Source: Apteryx mantelli (lineage: Eukaryota > Chordata > Aves > Apterygiformes > Apterygidae). From it: a DNA stretch of 64,000 bases. Position 1 is the stretch's first letter; each line of letters starts with the position of its first letter. Position numbers and translations under genes: made by a program. The stretch spans positions 83,679,268 through 83,743,267 of the forward strand of contig NC_089981.1 of NCBI RefSeq assembly GCF_036417845.1, given 5' to 3'. Below the pieces are notes generated by a model. It ran no database searches and was not told the origin of the DNA. It was given only the letters and a program-made list of their open reading frames with translations. Of the stretch, positions 49,571-62,439 are shown piece by piece.

Positions 49571-52500
49571 GTAAAGCCGCGCGCTCCCCGCAAACGCCCT
49601 TGCCGAGCGCGGCCGGCGCCGCTCGTCCTGCGGGGCCAACGGCGCTGCACGAAGCGGCCGCGTTTGCGGCCCTTCGGGGGGGGGGGGTGCTCTGGGGTCT
49701 GTTTAACTCCTGTCTCACCGAGCTAGTGCATCTTCCGGCAGCTCTCCCTTCGCAGCGGTGCCGAAGTGCTTGCGGCACGGTAAACGTGAATATTAACGTT
49801 TGAGTTAAATGGGTTTCGGCTTCCGAGAATTGCTGCCTAAAAGGCTCAAGAGAGCAGCGCCACGCGAAGCTGCCGCCTGTGCCTTCTCGGTGATGTGCTG
49901 TTTGGGATGCCTGTAGGCACACGGATCCAGGAAAGCTACTTCAGACAGGGACTTTCAGCTCTTGCGTGTGTTGACACGTGTAATTTGGCTGTCATTCTGC
50001 CCACTCGCAGACAGATGAAGATCTTTAAGAGTGGTTTTTATTGCTTAATAGAGCCTTTGGCTCCAGAGGGCCCCGAGTTTCTGCATGCGGCACCTTGGAG
50101 CGGGGCCCCCCGGCGCGGGGCTGCTGGGCGCCGGGGTCCGAGCCGAAAGCGGGCGGCCCGTGCCGCCGGGCGACGTCCTCGCCTCGCCTCGCCTCGCCTC
50201 CGCCGGGCCGCGGGGCGAGTAGCCTCGTGTGAAACAGGTGGAACCAGGGCCACCACGAGCCTGAGCGTGAGGAAAGCCAAAGTGGGCGTTGGGCGACGGG
50301 GAAGTAGGACTGCCGTGAGTGAGGGAGAGTGAGGAACGTGTGTCCGGGGGGAGCAGGGGGTAAGGGATTGGGATGGGGACTGGGATTCAGCACGGGGAAT
50401 GGTGGTGCGGGTGAAGGCCGTAATTGGGGAGAAATCGCGTGAAGAGCGGGACGAGTTCTGTAAACAGTTTGGCGAGGAGGCTGTTTGAAGTGGGACTCCG
50501 CGGCTGGGTTTCTGGGGTTAGCCAAGGAGCTAGGATGACCAACCGGGGGATCTGTAGATCGGACAGAAGAAATGGGAGAAGGTGGAGATGATTTTCCTGA
50601 GGAGCTGGACTGGGGAGTATGGCCCAAGCTTCCCGAGACGCCTGTCTCTTGCTCTCACAGAAGCCTGTTGCAAAAGTGCTAGCCTGTGAGACGGAGAAGA
50701 GAAAACAAAAGCATGCACAAGTACTGAGACTTTAAGAAATACTCCACTAAAAATCTGTAGGAACAATCCTCTGTCACTCTTTGCGAAAACAGTTTGAAAT
50801 TTCATAGCAACTCCCACAAGAAAGATAGGGAGGGTCTGTGTGTGTGTGCGTGTGTGTGGACTTTGCAAAGATCACTAAAGTGTCAAGGCTGAGAAACAAG
50901 ATATAAATCTTGAATAATACAACCAGAATTTAAGCTTTGCCCATTTGAGCGGTCAGTGTGCACAGCACCATGAGTTTTAGGAACTCTCAGATAGACGTAA
51001 CTTTATTTGAACGCAGCAATGGTATGATTCTTTGGGGGGGGGGATGCTCTGTTCTAAACTTCCCCACCCTAAACTTTCTCTTTTTTTCATTAATGAAATG
51101 AAGTAGCCATCTTGTGCTATAGGGGCTATAAAATCATAGAGGAAAAACCTTAAATGAAGCCGAACTACAGAAGCATTTCTTGGATTACTTGCACTGGTAG
51201 TCTGTTTGATGTCTCATTTGTTATGCCTTGTAATGCAAAAGTTAATGGTTAGTAATAACGTTTTCCACTTTTATTTTTTTTAAGTTTAAAAATTAACCAT
51301 GCCATGTTATTTCCAGTAGCAACAGGACATTTATTCTAGAACAAGCTAGTTTGAGACATGTTCCACAACAGTATTTGAGCCAGGCTTTCCCTTATGTTAA
51401 CTACCAGTAGCTCAGTGTTTAGCAGCTATCAGCACTGAGGAATCAGTGGAAAACTTTCCTTATCTCAGTTAATTATTCTGTCCACAGAACAAGATCCTGA
51501 ATAACTGCAGTGAAGTAGTCCAAGGCAGGTTTGAAAGGGGAAAACTGAGTGGTGGGAGGAAGTGACTTTATTCCCAGTAGCAAGAGATGAGTGTGGTAAG
51601 CAGGGATGAAAGTATGCCCATGTTGGGAGAACAGTGTTCTTCTGTTCTTGTGGTGTTTGCATACACAGGTTTTCTGCCCAAAAAATTTAATCTGATAGAT
51701 GAACCCCCATGTTCCTTGAGTGAGGATGAATATCCTTTAATGAGAGCAGCCTCTTGGTGTAACTATTAATAAAACAGTTGTTCCTACTGCTTCAGTAACA
51801 CTGACTCTTTCCACCTCCCACATTAACTTTAAAATGCACGTCTCTTTTGCAAATGGACTTTCTATGAAAAAAAGAAAAGGAGGGTTTTTTGCTTAGTTCT
51901 AGGAGGGATTTCTCTTTGGCTAAAATTTAATTAGCTTATAAAAGAAAAATAATATTGACTGCTAGTCCTACAAACTCAGCTTAAGCAAGTAGTTATACCC
52001 ACTGGCTTTAGTGAAAAAGCATGTTTACTAAACTAAATGAACAGGTGAGATTCAGTGAGCTGGAAAAAAATGTTATTATGGCCTTTTTCAGAGTAGACTG
52101 GCTTTAAGTCTGAGGAACTGAATTTGGCTCTGCTGCTTGAGTTATAACAAGACAGCTCTCCTGCATGGCTAGAAATTGTTAGAGTCCTCGTCTGTGCAAA
52201 CCTGATAAGCAAGCGAGAGCTCTTCTCAGCAGTGTTTTGAGTACTTGAATCAGACTTTCACTAAGACTCATCTTGGAGAACATGTGTGAGTGTTAGTCAA
52301 TGCTATATTCTGGAAAGTGCTCTGATATTAGTGATCGTGTGTCCTTAAATCATGTTCTAGAATGAATGATTGTCATCTATCTATTTTATTTGATGATTTT
52401 GAATATACTTCTGAAAAGCTAAACCTTTTCCCAGTACTCAGGTGTGTCGTGGGGAGGGGGGAATGACTGCAGACACAGGGGAACAGGCATACGAACAAAG

Positions 52501-55500
52501 GAGTAAAAGGAATATGATAACATATATTTACTAGAGGCTAAAACAACATGCCTGGGCAGGTGCTATGGGCATATAGCAGATGCACATATGTGCTTACACA
52601 TTGGGAAGTCTGTATACTGCACTCTGAACAATGCAGGATTTAACTTGCATCGGGTTCAAAACAAAGTGGATGAACATCCATTCAGTTTGTTCTGATTAGC
52701 TTCCTTTGTTCAGAGAATTTTCTTCAGTCTGCGATTACTTAGTGACATTTTGGGGGTTAGAACACTTGCTGGGAAAGGTTTGCTTAGGCTTTTGTTTGCA
52801 CTGTCTATATAGTAGCTGTTTTCTGTCATTTCTGAGAGTTCTCTCTTCTCTTTTTCTCTGAAGCTCTCTGAGGTCAGTGAAAATGCTGTGTGTGGATGGC
52901 TTGCAGAAATGCAATCAAACTTCTTCCATCAGGTAGAGATAATGAGTGTTTATTCAGATTAGCCTTGGACCAAAGTTCAAGTGGCAACAGAGCAGCACTG
53001 GACAATTTCCCAACTGCACGTGACTAAAAATAAAGAAATCGGGATTTTGTAGTAAAAAAGTTGAGTACATTTGTTGCAAATAATATCAAGTTGTACACCT
53101 GCAATGGCTTAATGATGATGTTTGTCCTAGCATTGGCAATGTGTGAACTGTTGTCTTGATTCCTTTGATAGAAAATGAACTGCCTGGCAAGGTTGTCTGG
53201 GTGACAGGAGCTTCGAGTGGAATTGGAGAGGAACTGGCTTACCAGCTAGCAAAGATAGGAGCTTTGCTTGCCATCTCAGCAAGGAGGGAGGATGAGCTGG
53301 AAAGAGTGAAAAAGAAATGCCTTGGTAAGTATAAGTTACTACCTCATGCAAGCAGTCACACTCTTCCTGTGATGGAGTTGCCAGAGAAATACTAACCCAC
53401 ATATCACAGTAATAAATTTCATGATAAAAGTAAACTTCATATGTAGCTTCACTGTAGCTTTGAAGCAAGTGGTTTCAAAAGTCACTAGTTTAAAAAAGGA
53501 ACAAATACAGTGGGAAAGAGAGGAAACAAATCTGAGGGGTAACGTCTTATTTAGAAACAAACCGTGTAGCTGCCTGCTACTGAGGAAAAAAATCTTCCTT
53601 CGGGTTTGTGCATATCACAGTCTGACCAACTGCCAAGAATTCTCCTTTTCGGAAAAGGAATGAATAGAAATGTTCAGAAAAAGTTGGTCTGATCAGTTGT
53701 GAAGGAGGTGATCTCCTGCAGATCAAGAGCAATGAATATGAAGCAGGATATTTAACTATTTCAGTTCTCTCTCATATGCCTGCCGAATGTAGAATCTGAA
53801 TCTGACTCTGTTCGTCCTGTTTCCCTCCCTTTCTTTCCCCCTTTCCCCCAACCATTTTCTGGCTTGACAGGGAGAGGGCTAGACAATTTTTTCATGTTAA
53901 TAAATAGAACTGTTTGGGCATGATTATCATTAGATCTCTTTCAGACTACTTACCCCTCCATATCTGAGTATTCAAAATTACCACAGTAACGATGCACTCC
54001 TAGTAATGGCAATGGAATGTCCAAAGGTTATGTGGAATGGATGCTTGTGAATATTGAAATGTTTGTCTGGATTAGTATCTAAATATTTTTAGAAACCTAA
54101 AAGTATAGCAGGATATTCAAAAAATCTGACAAGGAGCTTTCAAAAATGCACAATTCCTTATTTCCATTTTTGATGCTTCAAAAAAGCTTAAGTGTGTGCT
54201 TTCCAAAGGAAATAAAGGGACTTAAATTGACAGCATGGTTAAGTGGTAATCATGGCAAAATTCCAAGGCCGTATGATGCAATGTTTAGTGGTCAGTGAAT
54301 ATATGCAACTACACTTGCGTCTGTGGCAGTTTGTCATCATTACAAAACTTTGATAAGACCAAATACAGCAGAAGCCATAATCCTGGATGTCCCTTCTCGG
54401 GCAATATTTGAGTGCAATGTACTAAGGAATATTCAGGAAGACTATCTCGACTGATATGAAGCAAGAGTATGAATTTACCTAAGATAATTTCTGCTTTTGC
54501 CAATTTGAAGTAGCCACCCCCAAATGTTTTATCTGTGTTATATATTAGCTTTAAAGTCTTATGAAGTAATGTGTTTTGCAAAGCTATGCTCTGACCTTTT
54601 TTAGCTATTGGTCGGATTAGTAGGAATATTGGAAGCTCTTTAGTAACATGGGTTTTTTTTGTTTGGATATATGACCTAGCCAGTACTGTTGTGATTCTAC
54701 CACATCTTTAGGTGATACAAATCAGCATAGCTCTGTAAAACCACACTTTTTTTTGTCCTGCTGAGCGCTCAGGTTAGTATGCATTTGCTTCTAAAGCTCC
54801 TAGGATGAGACTGTTACAGCAGGGTTACTTCAGAATTAGTTCAGTTTGCTCAGGGCCTTGTCCAGATAAATTTTGAATATCATTAATGAAGATATTGAAA
54901 GATTTTGACCTTGGAGGGACACCACTCATAATGGTCACAAGTTAGACTTTGAAGCATTGACTACTGCTCCTTGGGCCCAGTGATCCAGCCAGTTTTTCAC
55001 TCACACTGTTATTTACTCATCTAGACCATATTTCCCCTATGTAGCTACAAGGATGCTATAGAAGACAACATAGAAATCTGTGTAGTCAAGATAAACAACA
55101 TCCACAGCTCTTACCTTGTCTGCAGAACCAGTCATCTCATCACAGAAGTCAATTAGATTGGTCAGGCAGGATTTGCCCTTGGTAAATCCATGCTGGCTGT
55201 TAAATCACCTTCGTGTCCTTCATATGCCTGGAAATGGCTTTCAGGAGGATTTGCCATGTAGTTTTCCCAAGGACCAAGGTTAGGCTGAGTGACACTTGCG
55301 TTTGCAGTTGCTGGGGACCTCCTGCACATGACCTTTCAAAAGTGCGTGGCCTCACAGTGACCCCAGCTCCCTCTGAACTCTTGGATGCATTCTGGAATCT
55401 GGTCCCATGTATATGTCCAGTTTGTCCCTAACTTGGTCTTCCTCTAACATTGGTAGTATTTCCTTCCCCAAGAGACTAGCCTCAGGAATGTGGGCAACCT

Positions 55501-58500
55501 GAGGGCAGATCTTGCAAATAAAGACCAAGGCCATCTTCCAGCACCATCCCTATACAGCAGTGGGCTCACTCTAAATTTGGTTTTCCTTTTGCTGCTGCTG
55601 TTCCTATAGAAGCCCTTCTTGTTGCCCTTCAAGTTCCTCACCAGTTCCAACTCCATCTGAGCTTTGACCCTCCTAATTCCATCCTTGCGTGCTTGGGCAG
55701 TGCTTCTGTGTGCTTCCTGGGCAGCTTGTCCCTGCTTCCACCTACTGTATGTTTTCTTTTTGCATTTGAGTTCAAGAGTAATCTGTAAGGTTTGAGTAGG
55801 ATAGGCTGGATTAAGTTTATTGAATTGCAACACCTGACACAAACATGAATTTGGCTGAATTAGATGTCATAACTGGACCTGACAGGTTTTAACGTGCCTG
55901 CTGTAGCTGCTATAGACTTAACTAGCAACTTAACTAGATAATTTACAAATTAATATGAGAAGCAAAGTGCATTTATCTTGTTGAAAATTGAGACATCGCC
56001 TTATGATACACATTTATGCATTTTTCTACACTACTAAAATGCTGAAGGAGAGAGAGAAGCAAAGCACTGTAAAAGAGCTACGTTAATGCCTGTTGAGTCA
56101 TATGTGCCAGTTCAACATACTTCATTGCACTTCTGTAGGAAGGAGAGAAAGCAACTTGTATAACTTTTTAATCTGATTTTTAAGTGACTTCTGTATTTTC
56201 CCCCAACCCTTCTTTGCAACACGAGTTGAATTTAACCAGTAATGTTGGAGACTCTTGTCTTAATAGCTTTTAAAGAAAAAGCTATTTCTATTTAAAAGAA
56301 AAAGCTATCTGTTTGACCAAGCTCAAATCTTGGTTAAATATAGATAGACACTCTGCCAAATGAGTGACAGACAATCTGTAAATCATGGAATCGTACAATA
56401 ATTGAGGTTGAAAGGCACCTCAGGAGGTCATGTAGACCAGCCTCTGCTGAAGGCTCATGTTTTGTGAAAGGGTATTGCACAAAATAGAAATAAAAAAATA
56501 GAAGAGGAAGTACTGAAGAGCTGGAAAATAAAGGGCCTATTCTGAATAATGTTGTTCATTGTGTTATGAGAAAAGAGTATCTGTGGCTAAGTGTCTGGTT
56601 AGTCTTGGAATAACATGTATTGAAAAGAGATGTTGACCTGAAATCCTCCAGGGGATTCTAGGGGAAGGAGCTATACAACTGATCATGTAGCAAATTTATT
56701 CCTTATCAGCAGTCTGTGTCTCTTCCTCTGCTTCTTTCTTTTTGTCCCTGTTCAGTTTTCATAGCTGGGTTGGCCGTGCGGTCTTGGGAATCCACAGCAG
56801 AAACATCCCAAGTCCCAGCAGGCTTCACCTGTGCAAACCTACTTGAGGCAGCCTGAGACACAAGTGTCCCTGAGAAAGTAGTTACCCTACATGGTATTTA
56901 CTGCTGTCTTTAATGGAAGAAACAGGGGTGGGGGGGGGAAAATACATATTTGGGAGGGAGGGGGAAGAGCTATAAATGGAAATAGTGGTAGCTTTAAACC
57001 AAACAAATGGGTTTAATACTTGCAGTTGCATAAGTACTAGTGACCTTTGAACAGAGGCACTTTATGGATTTAAACAACCTACTTATTTGTACATCATGTT
57101 GAAGGCAGAGTTCAGCCCTACCTGTATATGCAGACATGGTATTTAAAAAATCAGAGCCTTAGGCTCTCTGTCTAAAGAGCACAGCTGGTTGAAGGGGAGC
57201 AAGTATACTTAATTGTGGCTAGGAATCAATTTAGAATCAAAAATAACACTGGGGAACAAGTAAATTAGAAATCATGTTATATCTAGCTAGGAAAAAAAAG
57301 ATTAACATTGAGAATTTTGTTTTTGTGAGTCATCTGCCCCAAAGCCCCAGGGTAGCAAATCACTGTTCAAGAAATACTTCTAATGGAAAAGGTCAGTTGT
57401 TCCAAAGAGACAGTGGTGGAAACACTCAGCATGAAGACTTGACCTTGATGACAGCTGACTTTTATTTCAGGGGGTGGATAAGTTAGAAGCTTTGAATTAA
57501 ACAAAAGCCTTCTACTCTGTACAATAATCTAGCTTCTCATGTGTATCTTTTTTGGAATGAATAGTACTGTTCCTATTGTCAGGAATAACCATGGTTGAAC
57601 AGTTTACCTACAAACAAAATGTCAAGGCTGCCAATACATTGCTTCTGAATGGCTTGATGAAAAATTTTCCTATCAAATAATCCTGTTGCGTGTTACTCCT
57701 AACCATTGCAATTTATTTGGAGAATGAAATTTTTTGTATTATGATGCACAATCCTTTTTTCATTTAATAAAGTCAAGCTTTTTTTAAAAAAACATAAGGA
57801 TGGGGAAAGATGGGCTTTAGCAGGAACAGATTAAAAATGGGTTCTGTGTAGGGATCATAATGAAAACAAACCCAAACACTTTCTCTTCCAACTTAATGAT
57901 ATAGTCTCTTGGTGTCTTCTTCTTAGTGAAAATGTGGGGTTTAAAAGCACATTAAATTTCTCACTATTGTTACATTGGTAATTTTGATGGTTCCCATTCA
58001 TTTTATGGTTGTTTTTAGAGATCAGCAGCTTGGGTGAAAAAGATATCCTTGTTCTGCGTCTTGACTTGACTGATAGAAGCTCTCATGAAGCTGCAACTAA
58101 CAGTGTTCTTAAGCATTTTGGCAAGGTAAGGTGCACTTCTGAGGCTGAACTTGTCTTCCTTTCATATTCCCTATCCCTGCATATATTCTTCTTTCGCTTT
58201 TATTCTGCCATACAGTAAATTCAGCAGTTTCTACATCTTACTCAAGTTTCAGAATTAAACATGCAAGAAAGGACCTGAATTCTCATCCCTTCTGTTTGCT
58301 TCTGGGTTTCAGCAGGTTTTGCACAGAAGCAGCAATGAACAAATAGTCCTTGGCCATTACCAAGAACTAAAAAAAATCACTTGTTTGATGTCACTAGATT
58401 TCTGGCCCAACTGGAGCAATCTTCAAGTGTATATTTTGGACTTAAAATTCTGCATGAAAGCCAGAACCTTTATTTTGTAGTTTCAGTAATGCATGGAATT

Positions 58501-59359
58501 TGGGATTAGAGCCATATGGGACAAAACTGGCTGTCAGGCGCAACTATTTCCCTTCTTTGCATAGTCTTCCAGATGGGTAGTCCAGAGCACAGAGCCGAGA
58601 CGATAGCAGTCAGATGTAACTAATTTAAGTACAGTATGTGAAGCTTTGAGCCGGGCCTTTAGTCCACTGGTATTCTGGTTTCATAGTGAAATTATTAGCT
58701 CCAGATTTGTTTCTTCTGTTATTTAGTGCAGTTGGATCCCATATTTGCACAAAACCTATTTACAGAGGCCTCCTTGCAGGACCTGGACATCAAATGGTTC
58801 TTGCTACAATGTAGTAGGGTTAAAAAATGTCAGATGGAAAACAATTTCCAGCCGCCAGTGTTCCTCTACTAGGACTTCACCTTTGCTTGGTTCAATACAC
58901 TATGTTCCTCTCTTGTTGACTCAGCTCAAAATTAGCTACCCTCAACTCAAAGGGGAAGTATGCTGGGAGAGAGTATCTACCAAAACATCTTCAGCAGTTC
59001 TTACTCTTACGGCAGAGACAGTACCAGAGGGGGGAGAAAAGCCTGTTAACAATAGCCTGAGGAAGTGCAGATATTAAAGGAAATGTGTTGTATTAATTTA
59101 TCGCTGTATCTTTCCTGAGATTGATGTTTTGGTCAACAATGGTGGACGTTCCCAACGCTCTCTTTTCGTGGATACAAACCTGGATGTTTTCAGTGCCATA
59201 ATGGAACTTAACTACCTAGGTACAATCTCTTTAACTAAATATGTCCTGAATCACATGATCCAAAGGAAAAAAGGGAAGATTGTTACTATGAGCAGTGTGA
59301 TGGGTATCATGGGAGCTCCTCTTGCCTCCGGGTACTGTGCCAGCAAGCATGCTCTGCAG
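49435..59359 (+). CDS. DHRS7: DHRS7, SDR-family dehydrogenase/reductase 7 (SDR34C1), first four coding exons, 3' part beyond the window
   Basis: NAD(P)(H)-dependent short-chain dehydrogenase/reductase anchored in the endoplasmic reticulum membrane; the human enzyme has been reported to reduce steroid and retinoid carbonyls, but its physiological substrate is unsettled. Exons 49435-49570, 53172-53324, 58019-58125 and 59120-59359 join in phase to give residues 1-212 of about 339. Residues 5-24 form a Leu/Ala-rich membrane anchor, followed by the DHRS7-specific LRADGDLTVLWAEWRGRRP. The Rossmann motif TGASSGIG is at 57-64, NNGG at 138-141, and the catalytic set N163, S191, Y204 and K208 is complete (YxxxK as YCASK). 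Substrate loop and C-terminus are not in the window: no sequence resembling the next exon (GFFNGLRTELA in human) was found up to 64000. Confidence 0.96.
49571..53171 (+). other. DHRS7: DHRS7 intron 1
   Basis: The first 700 bp are still GC-rich, with a second CpG-dense patch at 50,060-50,240 that contains a pentanucleotide (CTCGC)n repeat. The rest is AT-rich with a GT run at 50,837-50,858. Long open frames in the GC-rich part (up to 200 codons, both strands) have no recognisable content. Confidence 0.9.
50177..50200. repeat. (CCTCG)n simple repeat
   Basis: Nearly five tandem copies of CCTCG in the CpG-dense patch of DHRS7 intron 1. A shorter run of the same unit is found just before the DHRS7 start codon (about 49,385-49,397). 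Confidence 0.8.
53172..53324 (+). CDS. DHRS7: DHRS7 coding exon 2 (residues 46-97)
   Basis: 153 nt after acceptor TTTGATAG, ending CTTG with donor GTAAGT from 53325. Encodes ENELPGKVVWVTGASSGIGE and continues with ELAYQLAKIG, the first Rossmann beta-alpha-beta unit with the cofactor-binding TGxxxGxG. The upstream in-frame ATG at 53156 is intronic and not a start. Confidence 0.97.
54838..55790 (-). mobile_element. CR1 LINE fragment with reverse-transcriptase ORF remnant, minus orientation
   Basis: Read on the minus strand the segment contains decayed CR1 ORF2: KAQMELELVRNLKGNKKGFY near 55,610-55,680 and, lower down, GFTKGKSCLTNLIDFCDEMT (55,200-55,130), both recognisable from the avian CR1 polymerase. 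Frameshifts, stops and an internal deletion between the two blocks show it is dead. It lies antisense in DHRS7 intron 2 and accounts for the 132-codon minus-strand frame at 55444-55842. Confidence 0.85.
56386..56470 (-). mobile_element. CR1 LINE 3'-end fragment
   Basis: AATCATGGAATCGTACAATA then ATTGAGGTTGAAAGGCACCT and CAGGAGGTCATGTAGACCAG match the CR1 3' end in antisense (consensus form: aatcatagaatc...ggttggaaaagacc...gatcatctagtccaacc). Short and diverged. Confidence 0.75.
58019..58125 (+). CDS. DHRS7: DHRS7 coding exon 3 (residues 97-132)
   Basis: 107 nt after acceptor GTTTTTAG and before donor GTAAGG at 58126. Encodes ISSLGEKDILVLRLDLTDRS and then SHEAATNSVLKHFGK, including the adenine-ring-contacting D-L-T motif of SDR enzymes. 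Completes Glu97 and ends in phase 0. Confidence 0.96.
58126..59119 (+). other. DHRS7: DHRS7 intron 3
   Basis: About 1 kb, no recognised repeat or gene. The open frame at 58745-59077 stops before the exon-4 acceptor and has no family resemblance. Confidence 0.9.
59120..59359 (+). CDS. DHRS7: DHRS7 coding exon 4 (residues 133-212)
   Basis: 240 nt after acceptor TTTCCTGAG and before donor GTAAGT at 59360. Encodes IDVLVNNGG, then the catalytic Asn (ELNYLG, N163), Ser191 in VTMSSVMG and the Tyr204/Lys208 pair in YCASKHAL. Phase 0 at both ends. This is the active-site exon. Confidence 0.97.
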
Positions 59360-61196
59360 GTAAGTTACATTTCTGGAGACTAATTATATCTTGTTATGTA
59401 ATAAACCAGCCTTGTTTTAGTGCTGTAGCATCTGTTCCTTGCGAAGGATTTATGCTTTGTGCAATTTCAGGTAAGACTGCCATTCTCTGCACAGAATAAA
59501 TATGACTTAGCTTCTGGAAGTCCTTTAGAATGAATTTGCTCTGAAACTTAGTGATTCTGACTGAAAGAGTTAGAGGAGGGTGGATTTCTTTTTTTTCTCT
59601 GGTTTCTAATTTTGCAGCCTCTAAATTGCCCTTGAGTTGGACTTCAGGCCCTTCCTCAGCTAACAGTAGCACTAGAAATTCCTCACTAATTTTTTCTTCT
59701 CAAAACAAAAGGTGAGCCTAAGGGAACTTGACTGGGTTGTACAAACGGGATAGCTATATGTCCCTGGCTCCTATCAGAAAGTAGAAAGATAAAATAGAGA
59801 ATAATTTAAAAAAAACCCACAACCCTTAGAAACACAGTTTTTATACAGATGAAATGCCATTGAATAAAACTGAGGTTACATAGGAATATGCTGTTCTTAA
59901 ATATACCATATGTTTATAATAGTATATCTTATGGTAAGTGGGAACTTCTTACATTTTAGCATAAAAACAACTGTATAATACACAAATAAGCCAAAAATAT
60001 TTGTGATGTTGATCTGTCAATTATGTCAAAAGTCTTATTCCATAATAAATATATCAAGCCACTTGAGCTGAACAATGTTTGATATGAAAGGTGGAGAGAC
60101 CACACACAAGGTTAGAGCAGTTTTTCTGAGCTGCATGTACAGGTGTGGATAGCACGGAGGAAGGGTTTGCCATGTTGCTCGTGCACTCCTGATGTAGCCC
60201 CACCACTTGCCCAAAGCTTGGATTCCCTTCTGCTGCTTCTCATCGCATCCACAGTGTGCAAATATTCACATGGCGCTGAGCTGGGGGAAGTCCCTGCTTG
60301 CCTGAAGTGGAACGTGGTGGGAGAACGGGGCGACTCGTGCCTGAGACTCCTGCCCTTCTTCCCCTCTGCCCTCTTCCCGGGGAGCTCAGGTTTCTGTGAA
60401 TCCTGGCAGACTAAGTGAGGATGATGACTTGACCGCAAGGAACTCTACTGCACTCCACAAGTGATTGTGATCATAACTTGTGGGGAAACATCGCAAAAAC
60501 TGGAAATTGTAAGAAGCATTGCTTGAATCCTCTACTGAGATATCTCAGGTTCCAGTGTAGGTTTGTTGCACTGACCAAAATGCATCTTAATTAGGCCTAA
60601 TCTGTATATAGTGAAACTCCCAATGTGAAACGAGACCACTTTGCCTCTGGCCTCAGATTAGGATTAGGAAGTACCTAAATCAGAGGATTATTCTGGTGCA
60701 CATAAAAGCCCTAATGCCATTCTAATCCAGGTAGGGAGGAATAATTGCTAGTGAGAATTTCAGACTACAGGAAATTTTTAGGAGAGTAAGTTGAGAACAG
60801 TGAGTGGTAAACTCAAATTCAGAAAAACAGATTTAACAAGAGAGATGAGCATTCCTAATCCAGGCTAGAAAAATCTGAATCTTCCCAACAGTTCTGAATT
60901 TTACAGTGGTTTGAAGAACTGGCAGCTCAGAGTAACTTATGAAGGAGGACCTGTTGCCTTCTGTGTAATTTTGAATACTGCTTAAAACTATTTTAAACAG
61001 TTTCACTCATGTAGGAAAAACATGAAAGAAGAGCTCAGAAGAGTATCTTGGGGAAAAAAATTCATCATTGTATCATTGCAGAATCATTTAAATAGTAGAT
61101 TTATTTAGGCATATTTGTCTTTTTACCACTGTTTGAATTCCACATTGACTACATTTTGATTTCAGTAAGCCAAAATATAGTTGTGCTCAGTGATTT

Positions 61197-61225
61197 AAAA
61201 AAAAAAAAAGAAAAAGAAAAAAAGA
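61197..61225. repeat. A-rich simple repeat
   Basis: A run of A interrupted by single G (A12-G-A5-G-A7 type). It could be the tail of a retroposed element, but no body was recognised upstream and no target-site duplication was seen. Confidence 0.7.
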
Positions 61226-62044
61226 ATGGCACCTTCTTACTCCCTGCTGGATTTAAGGACATAAACAGAGTAAATAACTTTGCTTAACTTATTGAATCAT
61301 TATCTCTTTGACAGTTTAATTAACAACAACAGTAACAAGTGGCTGGTACTGCAAAGCCTAAACATTTGAAAGAATAAGGGTGTAGAATAAGACAGTGATA
61401 GGTCTCTGCTAATAAAAATTTTTTGCTAGTAATGGGGAGAGAAGACCTGTTCGTCTTCCTTTAGATGGAGGTGATGGAACTGCCCATTAGAGGCCAGCCT
61501 TTGATCCAGGTCTAGGATTTAGATTAGAAAAGCACAAAGCAGCAGCGTGGACTCCCTTTATGTTCCTTTATTTATTAAGTATTCTTTCAGCTGAACTACC
61601 TTGTAGGTGTGGTATAATTGGTCTAAGCATGGTTAGTTGTAGAACACAAGGAATTAGCAAGTTGCTGTATAAATTCTCTGAAAAGAATTTATGTGTGTTA
61701 AGATTGAGAATGTGGAAGAGGAAGCTTAAAAGAAATAGGTTGCTAAAATCTTTGTATTATGTAAGAATAAGCTAAAAAAGATATAAGCAATTCAGTTATC
61801 TCTTACCTATAACAAGGCCAGACTCCAAACCTCCCTTGTTTCTTTCACAGTTAATTCCTGATTCTGCAAATATTGATTTCAAGTGTTAGAACATGTGACT
61901 TGCAACACAGATTTCTAAACCAGACTGTCTGAGTCTTTTGCAAAGGTCAGCCTAGAGCTGTGGCTAGATATGGACATGAACCCCCCCAAACCGTAAGAAG
62001 TTATTGAAATATCTAACTTCCCAGTACCCTTCAAGTGGAGGCAG

Positions 62045-62215
62045 CATACAGGAATGGCAGTACGCTTCAGGTGGCCCAGCAGCCTGTCTCTGACAGTGGC
62101 CAAGAACAGATCACTAGAGAGAGGCAGGAAGAAGTAGGACAGAGCATATGGATCCTTCTCCTGTCGTTTTCCTGGCATCTGTAAACCTGCATTATAGGAA
62201 CTTCTTGAACTGAAG
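62045..62215. repeat. Ancient interspersed repeat, probably CR1-type
   Basis: The phrase GGCCCAGCAGCCTGTCTCTG then ACAGTGGCCAAGAACAGATC matches the common sauropsid "agcccagtatcctgtctctgacagtggcca" element, with TTCTCCTGTCGTTTTCCTGG and a weaker tail following. Diverged and without coding content. Confidence 0.55.
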
Positions 62216-62413
62216 ATTGCATTTTGGCCATCAGTTGTTAAATATATGTCTATCTATCTGATGTGAATTCAGTTAATAGATTTTTTTTGTTTGTTTGTTT
62301 TTTAATTCATGCCTTGGAGTCTGCTGCAGCTGTGGCAGTTAACACCATAATTTTAAATATGCCTTGTTTTGAAAAAGTCCCCTCTTTTTTTTTTTTAAGC
62401 AGCAGTAGGGGAG

Positions 62414-62439
62414 GAGGAAGGAAGGAAGGAAGGAAGGAA
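62414..62439. repeat. (GGAA)n microsatellite
   Basis: About six tandem GGAA units. Tandem GGAA is also the recognition core of ETS-family factors, though nothing else here suggests regulation. Confidence 0.9.

Larger units (their letters stand above)
48940..49720. promoter_or_regulatory. DHRS7: CpG island, DHRS7 promoter and first exon
   Basis: CpG-dense, GC-rich block surrounding the DHRS7 start codon at 49435. A TATA-like CATAAAG lies at 49345-49351, about 85 bp before the ATG, and Sp1-type GC boxes are abundant between 49240 and 49310. It is divergent to the PPM1A island, 17 kb away. The transcription start is probably about 49,370-49,400, inferred from the TATA-like box. Confidence 0.8.
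53325..58018 (+). other. DHRS7: DHRS7 intron 2
   Basis: About 4.7 kb of AT-rich sequence containing two CR1 remnants (54838-55790 and 56386-56470), both in minus orientation relative to the gene, and a short G-run near 56930. No other gene recognised. Confidence 0.9.

Noticed and set aside
49344-50627. Open frames of 110-200 codons on both strands around DHRS7 exon 1 and its intron
   Set aside because: Same composition effect in GC-rich sequence. Only the frame from 49435 to 49570 matches a known protein (DHRS7 N-terminus) and has a proper donor.
51110-51170. Possible CR1 tail near AAAATCATAGAGGAAAAACC
   Set aside because: Only one short CR1-like phrase with no following CR1 sequence; chance similarity is likely.
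55444-55842. 132-codon minus-strand frame in DHRS7 intron 2
   Set aside because: It is decayed CR1 LINE polymerase sequence, not a host gene.
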